A stretch of DNA of 64,000 bases. Origin: Thiodiazotropha sp040506275 (GTDB lineage Bacteria; Pseudomonadota; Gammaproteobacteria; Chromatiales; Chromatiaceae). The position numbers were made by a program, and so were the translations under genes. The DNA is taken from NCBI GenBank assembly GCA_040506275.1, contig JBEVXD010000014.1, positions 62,001 to 126,000 of the forward strand. The letters are read 5' to 3'. How positions within the stretch are numbered: position 1 is the stretch's first letter; each line of letters starts with the position of its first letter. Shown here piece after piece: positions 17,437-26,036 of this stretch. The notes under the pieces were generated by a model that did no database searches, was not told the origin of the DNA, and was given only the letters and a program-made list of their open reading frames with translations.

Positions 17437-18012
17437 TCATCTCCCCATCTCCAACACCTCCTGGTAACGGGGACAGTTGGTCAAATGGTCATTAACCATT
17501 CCTACCGATTGCATGAAAGCATAACTGATTGTGGTGCCGACAAAACGAAATCCCTTGCGTTTAAGCTCCTTACTCAGGGCATCAGAGATCGAAGTACTGG
17601 CTGGCACCTGCTCTAATTTGCGCCAACTGTTCTGCACAGATTTTCCCTCCACAAAAGACCAGAGAAACTCTGCGAATCCCTCACCAGCCTCTAGCTCAAG
17701 GAAGGCCTGGGCATTACCGATAGTCGCATTGACCTTGAGCCGGTTACGCACAATCCCAGAGTCCCCAAGCAATCTGGCAACATCCTCCTCACCATATGCG
17801 GCAATCTTTGTCGCATTGAAGCCATCAAAGGCGCGTCTATATCCATCCCGTTTGCGTAATATGGTCAGCCATGAGAGTCCGGCCTGCGCCCCTTCCAGAA
17901 TTAACATTTCAAACAGATGCAGAGGATCATAGGAGGGGACGCCCCACTCCTGATCATGATATTGAATGTACTCTTCATGTCCCAGACACCACGGACAGGG
18001 TTCAGACTTCAT
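17437..18012 (-). CDS. tag: DNA-3-methyladenine glycosylase I
   Basis: Removes 3-methyladenine from alkylated DNA to start base-excision repair. The 191-residue protein shows the Tag hallmarks: an N-terminal Cys plus YIQYHDQEWGVPSYDPLHLF (zinc His and substrate-pocket residues), the catalytic-region Glu in LFEMLILEGAQAGLSW, and a C-terminal NDHLTNCPRY with the zinc His and Cys spaced four apart. It starts 2 bp after the VOC gene on the same strand. Confidence 0.94.
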   Translation of the reverse strand: MKSEPCPWCLGHEEYIQYHDQEWGVPSYDPLHLFEMLILEGAQAGLSWLTILRKRDGYRRAFDGFNATKIAAYGEEDVARLLGDSGIVRNRLKVNATIGNAQAFLELEAGEGFAEFLWSFVEGKSVQNSWRKLEQVPASTSISDALSKELKRKGFRFVGTTISYAFMQSVGMVNDHLTNCPRYQEVLEMGR

Positions 18013-18014
18013 AT

Positions 18015-18428
18015 CTATTCACTCTCCTTTGGTCCAATCCAGAACTGCGGCACATGGGCGACTTCCCAAAGAAAACCGTCAGGATCGGTAAAATACCCGG
18101 AATATCCACCCCAAAATGTCTCTTGGGCTGGTTTAATCACTTTTGCCCCAGCAGCTGATGCCTCTGCCATGACCCCATCAACTCCCGCCCTGTCACTTAA
18201 ATTATGGGCCAGTGTTACCGGGCTCTGACCAGCTTCACCTAAAGATAGTCCAACATCCTCTTCAAGTGCCGATTTGGGATAGAGGCCGAGCCAGCTTCCC
18301 TGTAATTCGAAAAAGGCTACGGCATCACTCTCGAAATCGTAACGCGGCAGACCTAGCTTTTCATAGAACTGAATTGATTTTGTCAGGTTAGTCACACCTA
18401 GAGTGATCAAATTGATTCTTGGTTGCAT
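18015..18428 (-). CDS. VOC family protein upstream of tag
   Basis: 137 residues with the VOC fold: MQPRINLITLGVTNLTKSIQ, FYEKLGLPRYDF and GGYSGYFTDPDGFLWEVAHV. It resembles the glyoxalase-like proteins often annotated as resistance proteins. Its position between a WYL regulator and tag, with 2-bp spacing to tag, suggests a shared transcript with a role in handling reactive or alkylating compounds. That role is inference; no substrate can be named. Confidence 0.82.
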   Translation of the reverse strand: MQPRINLITLGVTNLTKSIQFYEKLGLPRYDFESDAVAFFELQGSWLGLYPKSALEEDVGLSLGEAGQSPVTLAHNLSDRAGVDGVMAEASAAGAKVIKPAQETFWGGYSGYFTDPDGFLWEVAHVPQFWIGPKESE

Positions 18429-18508
18429 GCTAATAACTCCGTGAATTGAATTCTCAACAGGAGTCTATGCCTTAACTACTGACAACGGGGTGTCAGCAGG
18501 ATGATTAC

Positions 18509-19195
18509 CTAATCTGCGTCACCGCCAACACTGATCAGAAAATCCTGCAATGTACGACCGCTCTTCAGTTCATATCGACCAATGCTTCTCTCCAGTAAAC
18601 AGATACGATCCAGACGAAATTGGCGAAAATCCTCCCGCAGTTCGCACCAGGCAGCCAGCGTCCATACCTGCCCCCAATAAAACAATCCAAGCGGCCAGAG
18701 GGTACGCTCCGAGTGTGCCCCATCTTTGCGGCAGTAGGAAATACTCACTTTACGCCTGCTGCTGATCGCCTTTCGCAGTTCGGCAACATGGGATCTAACC
18801 TCACCGGGGATATGAAAATCAGGTACGAGCAGCGCTTCACGCAGCAACACAGGCTGAAGTCGCTCGGGCAACACCGATTCCACCTTGTTTAACGCGCTAG
18901 AGGCCGCCTGAGCCAGTTCTGGATCGCACCATCCCTGAACCATACGCATACCCAACATAAGAGCAGTCAACTCCTCCTCATTGAACATCAGAGGTGGAAC
19001 ACGAAACCCTTTTGCCAAACGGTAACCGGCACCGGCAACCGCTTCGACGGGGATGCCTGAAGCAGAGAGGGCATCGATATCACGATAGATGGTTCTTACC
19101 GAGACCTCCAGTTTCTGGGCAAGAGAGTCAGCAGTAACATAACGCTCAGCATTGAGTTCCAGGGTAATTTGGAACAGACGGTCAGCACGGCGCAC
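18509..19195 (-). CDS. HTH-WYL transcriptional regulator (YafY type)
   Basis: 228 residues. An N-terminal DeoR/HTH_11 winged helix (RYVTADSLAQKLEVSVRTIY, RDIDALSASGIPVEA) is followed by a WYL ligand-sensing domain (about 140-205) with ISYCRKDGA, LWPLGLFYWGQVWTLAAWCE and FRQFRLDRI. WYL regulators sense nucleic-acid or small-molecule ligands, often in stress or DNA-damage settings. It is the first gene of a minus-strand run WYL-VOC-tag, so it probably regulates that run. Confidence 0.88.
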   Translation of the reverse strand: MRRADRLFQITLELNAERYVTADSLAQKLEVSVRTIYRDIDALSASGIPVEAVAGAGYRLAKGFRVPPLMFNEEELTALMLGMRMVQGWCDPELAQAASSALNKVESVLPERLQPVLLREALLVPDFHIPGEVRSHVAELRKAISSRRKVSISYCRKDGAHSERTLWPLGLFYWGQVWTLAAWCELREDFRQFRLDRICLLERSIGRYELKSGRTLQDFLISVGGDAD

Positions 19196-19222
19196 GACGC
19201 TCTCCTAATGAGCCTGACTAGA

Positions 19223-20029
19223 TCAGGAAAAGAGCAGCTTTAATCTCGCCCCAGGATCATCAGCCCTCATAAAGGCTTCGCCTACCAGAAAGGCGTTGAC
19301 CTGATGGTCGCGCATACGGGTGACATCTTCACGTTCGAGTATGCCGCTTTCGGTCACCACAATTCTCTCTGAAGGTATCTGATCAAGAAGACCCAGGGTT
19401 GTATCGAGAGTGACTTCGAAACTGCGCAGGTTTCTATTATTGATGCCAATCAGGCGATTATCGACTGCCAGAGCTCGCTTCAGCTCCGCCTCATCATGTA
19501 CTTCGATCAACACATCCATACCCAGCTCATGCGCCAGCTCATTCAGTGAGTTGAGCTGCTGGTCATTCAGGCAGGCCACGATCAACAGGATACAATCGGC
19601 ATCAATAGCACGAGCCTCATAGACCTGGTAGGGATCGATAATGAAGTCTTTGCGTATCACCGGCAACTGGCAGGCAGCTCTGGCCTGTTGCAGATACTCA
19701 TCATTTCCTTGAAAAAAGTCGATATCGGTCAACACCGAAAGACAGGCTGCACCTCCCTGCTGGTAGCTGACGGCGATATCAGCAGGTCGAAAATCCTCTC
19801 TTAACACACCTTTGCTGGGGGAGGCCTTTTTGATCTCGGCAATCACACCGGCATGGCCCGCGTCGATCTTACTGGCTATGGCATTGGCAAAACCTCGCGG
19901 TGCCGAGCTCTGGGACAACTGTTCCTTCAGCGCCTCCAAGCTACAGGAATCGAGTCGAGCGTCAATCTCTTCGAGTTTACGACGAACAATCTTTTTCAGA
20001 ATATCTGGGGTACCGCTCATGTCACTCAA
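19223..20029 (-). CDS. trpC: Indole-3-glycerol phosphate synthase
   Basis: Closes the indole ring in tryptophan synthesis. This is a stand-alone TrpC of 268 residues, not the TrpCF fusion of enterics. TIM-barrel signatures: GVIAEIKKASPSKGVLRE (catalytic Lys), CLSVLTDIDFFQG, LPVIRKDFIIDPYQVYEARA (catalytic Lys), VLIEVHDEAELKRAL, GINNRNLRSFEV and VTESGILEREDV. Its start overlaps the trpD stop by 8 bp. Confidence 0.97.
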   Translation of the reverse strand: MSDMSGTPDILKKIVRRKLEEIDARLDSCSLEALKEQLSQSSAPRGFANAIASKIDAGHAGVIAEIKKASPSKGVLREDFRPADIAVSYQQGGAACLSVLTDIDFFQGNDEYLQQARAACQLPVIRKDFIIDPYQVYEARAIDADCILLIVACLNDQQLNSLNELAHELGMDVLIEVHDEAELKRALAVDNRLIGINNRNLRSFEVTLDTTLGLLDQIPSERIVVTESGILEREDVTRMRDHQVNAFLVGEAFMRADDPGARLKLLFS

Positions 20030-21044
20030 AACTCTGGGTCAAAACCACTAATCGGTCGAGCCTGTTGCGTGCCTCACCACTGGTGATAGCCACATCTGCC
20101 ATTTCAATCCCTTGTTTGAGACTGGTCGCGATACCAGAAGCATAAATTGCAGCGCCGGCATTGATCATAACAATATCCCGGGCAGGCCCAGGCTTATCTT
20201 CGAGCACGCCTCGAATTGTTGCGAGACTTTCAGTGGCATCGTTGACCTGGATCGCCTCAAGGGGATTGCGGTTGATTCCGAAGTCTTCAGGTTGAATGGT
20301 AAAACGTCTGATCTGACCCTCTTTCAATTCCGCCACATCAGTTGCATCACCAATACTGATCTCATCCAGACCATCCCGGGAGTGCACAACCATTACATGA
20401 CGACTACCCAACTGCTGCAGAACCTCGGCCAGTGGCTCTAGTAACTCGTCACTAAAGACACCCAAGAGAAGATTTGGCACACCCGCAGGGTTGGTCAGTG
20501 GCCCCAGCACATTGAAGATCGTTCTAACCCCCATCTCTTTACGGGGACCAATGGCGTGTTTCATCGCATTGTGATGGCCGGGCGCAAACATAAAGCCAAC
20601 CCCAACCTCACGCACACACTGTTCGACCTGTTGCGGAGTAAGATCAAGGCGCACCCCAGCAGCTTCCAAAGCATCAGCACTACCCGACTTAGAAGAGACT
20701 GAACGATTGCCATGCTTGGCGACGTGACAGCCAGCCGCCGCGGCTACAAACATACAGGCAGTAGAGACATTGAAGGTGCCAGACGAGTCACCACCAGTAC
20801 CCACGATATCCACCGGATGACTCAACCCCCCTATCGACACACCGGAGGCAAGTTCACGCATCACCGAGGCTGCTGCAGCGATCTCGGCAACGGTCTCCCC
20901 TTTCATCCGCAGTCCGATAAGAAATCCGCCGATCTGCGCTGCAGTAGCACCACCAGTCATGATGGTCTGCATCACCGCCGTCATCTCTTCACCGGTCAGA
21001 TTCTGGCGGGCCAGAATCTTATTGATGGCTTGCTGCATTTCCAC
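20022..21044 (-). CDS. trpD: Anthranilate phosphoribosyltransferase
   Basis: Transfers phosphoribosyl from PRPP to anthranilate. 340 residues, unfused. Signatures: DIVGTGGDSSGTFNVSTACM (PRPP/anthranilate loop), VAKHGNRSVSSKSGSADALE and RTIFNVLGPLTNPAGVPN. Its 125-bp separation from trpG contains a palindromic repeat (21103-21123), but order and strand still indicate one trp(E)GDC unit. Confidence 0.97.
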   Translation of the reverse strand: MEMQQAINKILARQNLTGEEMTAVMQTIMTGGATAAQIGGFLIGLRMKGETVAEIAAAASVMRELASGVSIGGLSHPVDIVGTGGDSSGTFNVSTACMFVAAAAGCHVAKHGNRSVSSKSGSADALEAAGVRLDLTPQQVEQCVREVGVGFMFAPGHHNAMKHAIGPRKEMGVRTIFNVLGPLTNPAGVPNLLLGVFSDELLEPLAEVLQQLGSRHVMVVHSRDGLDEISIGDATDVAELKEGQIRRFTIQPEDFGINRNPLEAIQVNDATESLATIRGVLEDKPGPARDIVMINAGAAIYASGIATSLKQGIEMADVAITSGEARNRLDRLVVLTQSFE

Positions 21045-21102
21045 GTGCTTCCCCTCCAGTTGGACTTATTTTTTTAGCTTTGAACAGTTTATATCAGAAG
21101 TA

Positions 21103-21123
21103 GGGTGCGGCCCTGCCGCACCC
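21103..21123. repeat. GGTGCGGC palindromic repeat (copy B) between trpG and trpD
   Basis: GGGTGCGGC, CCT, GCCGCACCC: a perfect 9-bp stem with a 3-base loop inside the trp operon. It belongs to the same family as copies at 17250, 24135 and 49855-49960. There is no T run, so it is more likely an mRNA stem that modulates processing or stability than a terminator. Confidence 0.75.
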
Positions 21124-21169
21124 ATATACCTAACCAATAGCAAGGCCTTCGGTGCTGCAGAGCCACATC

Positions 21170-21751
21170 CTACACACCTTCGACAAAGTTTTTCAGTAAC
21201 TCATGCCCATGCCGGGTAAGGATCGATTCGGGATGAAACTGGACTCCCTGAATCGGCAGGGTCTTGTGCCTGACCCCCATAATCTCATCCATTGAGCCAT
21301 CTTCCCGATTAGTCCAGGCAGTAATTTCCAGACAATCCGGCAATGTCTCTTTATCGATGACCAGCGAGTGATAACGGGTTGCCTGAAATGGGTTTTCCAG
21401 GTCATGGAATACGCCAATATCCTGATGGTGAATCGGTGAGGTTTTACCATGCATGACTTCCCTTGCATGGATGATATCGCCACCAAATGCCTGACCAATG
21501 GATTGGTGCCCCAGGCAGACGCCGAGAATCGGAATCTTTCCAGCATAGGTCTGTATCACCTCAACAGAGATTCCCGCTTCATTCGGGGTACAGGGCCCCG
21601 GAGATACAACAATATGATCAGGACGTAGAGCTTCCACTTCCTTCACTTCTATCTCATCGTTGCGAACCACTTTTACATCTACACCCAACTCACCCAGGTA
21701 CTGCACCAGGTTGTAGGTAAAGGAGTCATAATTGTCGATCATCAGTAACAT
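21170..21751 (-). CDS. trpG: Anthranilate synthase glutamine amidotransferase subunit (TrpG/PabA)
   Basis: Supplies ammonia from glutamine to TrpE and probably also to PabB. 193 residues of class I glutamine amidotransferase: MLLMIDNYDSFTYNLVQYLG, PGPCTPNEAGIS, nucleophile Cys in LGVCLGHQSIGQAFGG, and the His-Glu of the triad in IQGVQFHPESILTRHG. Starts 2 bp after the trpE stop. Confidence 0.96.
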   Translation of the reverse strand: MLLMIDNYDSFTYNLVQYLGELGVDVKVVRNDEIEVKEVEALRPDHIVVSPGPCTPNEAGISVEVIQTYAGKIPILGVCLGHQSIGQAFGGDIIHAREVMHGKTSPIHHQDIGVFHDLENPFQATRYHSLVIDKETLPDCLEITAWTNREDGSMDEIMGVRHKTLPIQGVQFHPESILTRHGHELLKNFVEGV

Positions 21752-21753
21752 GA

Positions 21754-23250
21754 CTAGACCTCCTCGTCACAGGCATGGCGATCCAGTCCGGCTTCAGCCA
21801 GCGCCACCGCCCGAAATACTGCACGGCCTTTGTTCATGGTCTCTTTCCACTCCAGCTCGGGCACCGAATCGGCCACCACCCCGGCACCGGCCTGGATATG
21901 CAGGGTCTTCTCCTTGATCACCGCAGTGCGGATGGCGATCGCCGTATCCATGTTGCCGTTCCAGGAGATGTAACCCACCGCCCCCGAATAGACGCCGCGT
22001 TTCACCGGCTCCAGCTCATCGATGATCTCCATGGCGCGGATCTTCGGTGCGCCGCTCACCGTACCGGCCGGAAAGGTGGCGCGAAGCAGATCAATGGCAC
22101 TCATGTCATCCCGCAGTTTGCCGGTGACATTGGAGACGATATGCATGACATGGGAGTAGCGTTCCACAATCATCTTGTCGGTCAAAGTGACACTGCCAAT
22201 CTTGGCCACCCGACCGGTGTCGTTGCGCCCCAGATCGATCAGCATCAGATGCTCGGCCAGCTCTTTGGGATCGGCCAGCAGCTCCTCTTCGAGCGCCTTG
22301 TCCTCCTCCTCGCTGTAACCCCGTCGGCGGGTGCCTGCGATCGGTCGCACGGTAACCTCCCCATCCTCGAGACGGGTCAGAATCTCCGGTGAGGAGCCGA
22401 CGATATGGAACTCGCCGAGGTCGAGAAAATACATATAGGGAGAGGGATTGAGGCCTCTGAGGGCACGATAGAGATCCAACGGAGGGGCTTCGAAGGGAAT
22501 TGAGAGCCGTTGCGACACCACTACCTGCATGCAGTCGCCATCAAGAATGTACTGCTTGGAACGTTCAACCGCCTGTTTGTAGCCCTGCTCGGTAAATCCG
22601 GAGATAAAATCAGATTCATTGACCTCTCTTGAACTACCGTTGCCTAACTTGGGGACGGGCTGACGCATTGCCTGTATCAGTTCACGGATCCGTTGTCGTG
22701 CCGTATCCAACGTCCCCCCTTTGGAGGGGTCCACATGCACGATGACAAAGAGACGGCCTGAGAGATTATCAAATACAACCACCTCATCAGAGACCATCAA
22801 CAGAATATCTGGATTTTCCAATAGATCAGGATTGGGACAGTTCGCCAGTTTGGGTTCGATATAACGAATAATGTCGTAGCCGAAATATCCGACCAGGCCA
22901 CCGTTGAATCTCGGCAGTCCTTCTATCTCTGCAACCTTGTAGCGCTGTTGAAAACCTTCGATCCAGGCCAGCGGATCCTCCACCTGATGAGACTCAACCA
23001 CCTCATCACCACTGACCACTTCGACCTTTTTCCCAAAGACCCTGACATGAGTGCGACACGGCAGGCCGATAATCGAATAGCGGCCCCATTTCTCACCGCC
23101 CTGAACAGATTCAAACAGATAGGAGTATGGCGCGTTGGCCAACTTCATATAGACACTGAGGGGGGTATCGAGATCAGCAAGGACCTCACAGACAACAGGT
23201 ATACGATTGTAGCCCTGTTGTTTCAGGGCTGCGAATTCTTGGGGGGTCAT
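21754..23250 (-). CDS. trpE: Anthranilate synthase component I
   Basis: Makes anthranilate from chorismate. About 498 residues beginning MTPQEFAALKQQGYNRIPV. The N domain carries the feedback motif region (LLESVQG-like LFESVQGGEKWGRYS), and the catalytic core has VRPIAGTRRRGYSEEEDKA, EHLMLIDLGRNDTGRVA, FPAGTVSGAPKIRAMEII and RGVYSGAVGYI. I preferred the ATG at 23250, with GGAG 6 bases upstream, over an in-frame GTG at 23262. No Trp-rich leader peptide with an attenuator was seen upstream, so regulation is probably by feedback or an unseen regulator. Confidence 0.96.
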   Translation of the reverse strand: MTPQEFAALKQQGYNRIPVVCEVLADLDTPLSVYMKLANAPYSYLFESVQGGEKWGRYSIIGLPCRTHVRVFGKKVEVVSGDEVVESHQVEDPLAWIEGFQQRYKVAEIEGLPRFNGGLVGYFGYDIIRYIEPKLANCPNPDLLENPDILLMVSDEVVVFDNLSGRLFVIVHVDPSKGGTLDTARQRIRELIQAMRQPVPKLGNGSSREVNESDFISGFTEQGYKQAVERSKQYILDGDCMQVVVSQRLSIPFEAPPLDLYRALRGLNPSPYMYFLDLGEFHIVGSSPEILTRLEDGEVTVRPIAGTRRRGYSEEEDKALEEELLADPKELAEHLMLIDLGRNDTGRVAKIGSVTLTDKMIVERYSHVMHIVSNVTGKLRDDMSAIDLLRATFPAGTVSGAPKIRAMEIIDELEPVKRGVYSGAVGYISWNGNMDTAIAIRTAVIKEKTLHIQAGAGVVADSVPELEWKETMNKGRAVFRAVALAEAGLDRHACDEEV

Positions 23251-23416
23251 TTTCCTCTCCACACAAAAGACGATAAAACGGTTGAGCTAGAGTTGGCAGT
23301 CACCAACGCCATCGTGCACCATTCATTAAGGTCTCATTGCGTGAAAGCAGGATCATAACTATCTATTATTGTTTAAACAAACCTAGGATAACCTTACTCG
23401 AAAACGGCACCTTAGC

Positions 23417-24094
23417 TCAAGCGGCGTTTTCAAGAATCCCCTGGATCTCGGTCAATGAATCAATGACTGCATCGGGATCATAGTTTCGGATATCTTCTCC
23501 ATGGTTGTAACCGTAGCTCATGCAGACAATCTGGAACTTAGCCGCCCGGGCAGCTTTTACATCACTTTGGGAATCCCCCACCATCAGTGAAGCTGAAGGA
23601 TCTATACCCAAATTCTCTGCAGCATGCAGCAAGGGTAGAGGATCGGGCTTTTTCTTTGGCAGGGTATCACCGGCAATAATGATCTCGAAATCATCATGTA
23701 TACCCAGATCCTTTAACAGGGGCAGGGTAAATTGGGCAGCCTTGTTGGTTACACAGCCCAGCCTGTAACCCTGGTGTTTCAGATAATCGAGACCCTCTCG
23801 AATACCTGGATAGAGCATCGAACGCTGGCTGGTGTTTACTGCATAAAGTTCGAGAAAAATAGGATAGGCCTTGGCAAAATCTGCTTCATCCGGCTCACCA
23901 TTCAACTGGCCGATCAAAGCCCGACGCACCAGTCGCTCCACGCCATTCCCAACCCAATCACGAACTTTGGCTTCTCCGTGAACAGAACGACCGAGTCGCT
24001 TCATCATCTCATCAACACAGTATGCGAGGTCAGGCACGCTATCAACCAGGGTGCCATCCACATCTATGAGGATCATTTCAGGTTTCTTGATCAT
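23417..24094 (-). CDS. gph: Phosphoglycolate phosphatase
   Basis: HAD hydrolase clearing 2-phosphoglycolate from DNA repair or from Rubisco oxygenation. 225 residues with MILIDVDGTLVDSVPDLAYC (motif I), LGCVTNKAAQ (motif II), KKKPDPLPLLHAAENLG (motif III Lys) and LMVGDSQSDVKAARAA (motif IV). It stands between rpe and trpE, the common gammaproteobacterial rpe-gph-trp arrangement. Confidence 0.94.
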   Translation of the reverse strand: MIKKPEMILIDVDGTLVDSVPDLAYCVDEMMKRLGRSVHGEAKVRDWVGNGVERLVRRALIGQLNGEPDEADFAKAYPIFLELYAVNTSQRSMLYPGIREGLDYLKHQGYRLGCVTNKAAQFTLPLLKDLGIHDDFEIIIAGDTLPKKKPDPLPLLHAAENLGIDPSASLMVGDSQSDVKAARAAKFQIVCMSYGYNHGEDIRNYDPDAVIDSLTEIQGILENAA

Positions 24095-24134
24095 CCCAAA
24101 ATCTCTCTAACAAGCAGTTGAATTTCGATTCCGC

Positions 24135-24157
24135 AGGGTGCGGCGGTGCCGCACCCT
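24135..24157. repeat. GGTGCGGC palindromic repeat (copy C) between rpe and gph
   Basis: AGGGTGCGGC, GGT, GCCGCACCCT: a perfect 10-bp stem and 3-base loop in the 75-bp spacer between rpe and gph. Same family as copies at 17250, 21103 and 49855-49960. Confidence 0.75.
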
Positions 24158-24169
24158 TGGATTAGCGGA

Positions 24170-24862
24170 TTAAACCTTAGCCATTTCTGCCTTCATCTTT
24201 CCGACGATAGTGTCATAGCGGTTGGCATCATTGTCGCCCGGGAAACCGAAAATTCCTGAACCAGATACGAAGGTATCGGCACCTGCTGCTTTGATCTCGG
24301 CAATATTGTCCACTTTGACTCCGCCATCGATCTCCAAACGGATATCAAGTCCAGAGTCATCAATCAGCTTGCGGCATGCGCGCAGCTTATCCAGGGTCGC
24401 TGGAATAAAGCTCTGACCACCAAAACCGGGGTTTACCGACATCAGCAGGATCATATCGACCTTGTCGAGTACATAGTCCAAGTGACTCAGAGGGGTTGCA
24501 GGATTGAAGACCAGGCCGGACTTGCATCCTTCGCTGCGGATCAGCTGCAAGCTCCGATCAATATGCTCAGAGGCCTCAGGATGAAATGTAATATAGGTTG
24601 CTCCCGCCTTGGCAAAATCCGGGATGATTCTATCCACTGGCTTGACCATCATATGTACATCGATATCAGCGGTAACGCCATGCTTACGCAGTGCATCACA
24701 GACCAATGGGCCGATGGTCAGGTTAGGCACATAATGGTTATCCATGACATCAAAATGCACAATCTCGGCGCCGGAAGCGAGAACGTTGTCCACCTCTTCT
24801 CCAAGTTTGGCAAAATCTGCAGAGAGAATGGAAGGTGCGATCTTATCGGACTGACGAGCCAT
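24170..24862 (-). CDS. rpe: Ribulose-phosphate 3-epimerase
   Basis: Interconverts ribulose-5-P and xylulose-5-P in the pentose phosphate and Calvin cycles. 230 residues: IAPSILSADFAKLGEEVDNV, VHFDVMDNHYVPNLTIGP (metal His and catalytic Asp), DVHMMVKPVDR, MSVNPGFGGQSFIP and LEIDGGVKVDN (second catalytic Asp). First gene of the rpe-gph-trp run. Confidence 0.96.
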   Translation of the reverse strand: MARQSDKIAPSILSADFAKLGEEVDNVLASGAEIVHFDVMDNHYVPNLTIGPLVCDALRKHGVTADIDVHMMVKPVDRIIPDFAKAGATYITFHPEASEHIDRSLQLIRSEGCKSGLVFNPATPLSHLDYVLDKVDMILLMSVNPGFGGQSFIPATLDKLRACRKLIDDSGLDIRLEIDGGVKVDNIAEIKAAGADTFVSGSGIFGFPGDNDANRYDTIVGKMKAEMAKV

Positions 24863-25136
24863 GTTGTTATCTCCTACTGTTTGATCCCCATGCCTAGCCT
24901 GGCTGGAGGCTTGGCGTAAACTTAGTGCAGTGTCTCATAGAAACAGTCGATTTCTGCTGTTTATATGAGGTACAACACTGGCTTTACGCCTCGGTTGTCA
25001 AAAAAGGATGGCCACTTTAACTCAAAGCGATGCTATTTTCAGCTATCCCATAAGAGGGGTATTCGTACCAACCTGTTCCTGTGCTGCCATTCTATCTGGG
25101 GCCGGGTTAATATATGTTCGATCGCTCAGGAGTCCC

Positions 25137-25955
25137 ATGATGCCTAAACATTGTCTACCAAAACTGACAAGAGTGTGTCTGGTACTGCTTGCCATTTGCG
25201 GCGCAAACTCAATACAAGCAGCCAATCTCAGCCTGGAACGACGCGTTTCCGAGGGACTCGACAGTCCAGACCTGTCGGGTAAAGCAGTATGGTTAGAGGC
25301 AGGCGAGGCCCGTTTTCTGGCCATTTATGCGCCCAGTAGTGCCAAGTTGAGTCTGGGGGGCGCGCTTATTTTGCATGACGCAGGCACTCATGCCGACTGG
25401 ACAGAAGTCATCCAACCACTTCGACATCATCTATCGCAACAAGGTTGGAACACTCTGAGTCTGCAATTACCTGCCATAGAATCCCGCCCGGACCCTCAAA
25501 CCACTTTGGGTCTGCTGGAAAAAGCCTCACCCCGCATCCAGGCAGCAATCGACTATCTGGATCCAGAGCAGCAGCCTACTCTGGTCATGGTAGGCCACGG
25601 CCTGGGCGCCACCATGGCATTACACCATGCAACCAAACAACCCAATCAGAGAATCAGAGCGATCGCAGCAATCGGCCTGAGCATCGACACAGAGAATGAA
25701 TCATCACCAGCCTCTCAGGCAATCGCACAACTGCAGATACCTGTACTGGATCTGTATGGTAGCCGTGACCTGACAGCAGTCACGAAGAGTGCAGCAAAAC
25801 GCCGCCAGATCGCTTTCATGAATGGACGAGAGGATTATCGACAGGAACAGGTGAATGGCGCCAACCACTTTTTCTCAGGATTACAAAGCAGCTTATCTCG
25901 CCGCGTGCATGCCTGGCTAAAACGATCAACAGCCGACCAGACAGGCAAGCGCTAG
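25137..25955 (+). CDS. DUF3530 family secreted alpha/beta-hydrolase-like protein
   Basis: About 272 residues with a signal peptide (PKLTRVCLVLLAICGANSIQA, cleavage near residue 26) and an alpha/beta-hydrolase-like fold. ALILHDAGTHADW resembles an oxyanion-hole strand, and LVMVGHGLGATMALHHA occupies the nucleophile elbow, with Gly in place of the usual Ser (GHGLG for GxSxG). A C-terminal His sits in GANHFF. Because the nucleophile position is not serine, hydrolase activity is doubtful. AGGAG precedes the ATG at 25137, so the longer upstream frame is rejected. Confidence 0.75.
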   Translation: MMPKHCLPKLTRVCLVLLAICGANSIQAANLSLERRVSEGLDSPDLSGKAVWLEAGEARFLAIYAPSSAKLSLGGALILHDAGTHADWTEVIQPLRHHLSQQGWNTLSLQLPAIESRPDPQTTLGLLEKASPRIQAAIDYLDPEQQPTLVMVGHGLGATMALHHATKQPNQRIRAIAAIGLSIDTENESSPASQAIAQLQIPVLDLYGSRDLTAVTKSAAKRRQIAFMNGREDYRQEQVNGANHFFSGLQSSLSRRVHAWLKRSTADQTGKR

Positions 25956-25993
25956 AGTACCTCGACATAGATTCTCTACCATTCAGAGGTACA

Positions 25994-26036
25994 CTATTAA
26001 CCCGGCGACTAAGTATGTCGTCTTCAGGGTTAATAG
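25994..26036. repeat. Copy 2 of the CTATTAACCCGGCGAC palindromic repeat (minimal, 43 bp)
   Basis: CTATTAACCC (25994-26003) and GGGTTAATAG (26027-26036) are a perfect 10-bp inverted repeat around a 23-bp loop with an internal CGAC/GTCG pair. It lies between convergent genes, and its right arm supplies the TAA stop of the transglycosylase gene (26030-26032). It may serve as a bidirectional terminator. Confidence 0.8.

Noticed and set aside
23263..23416. Trp attenuator leader peptide upstream of trpE
   Set aside because: A 21-codon frame ending at the trpE start has one Trp codon only and no terminator/antiterminator pair.
25008..25136. Upstream extension of the DUF3530 gene
   Set aside because: AGGAG and the signal peptide begin at 25137; the extension would bury the signal peptide.
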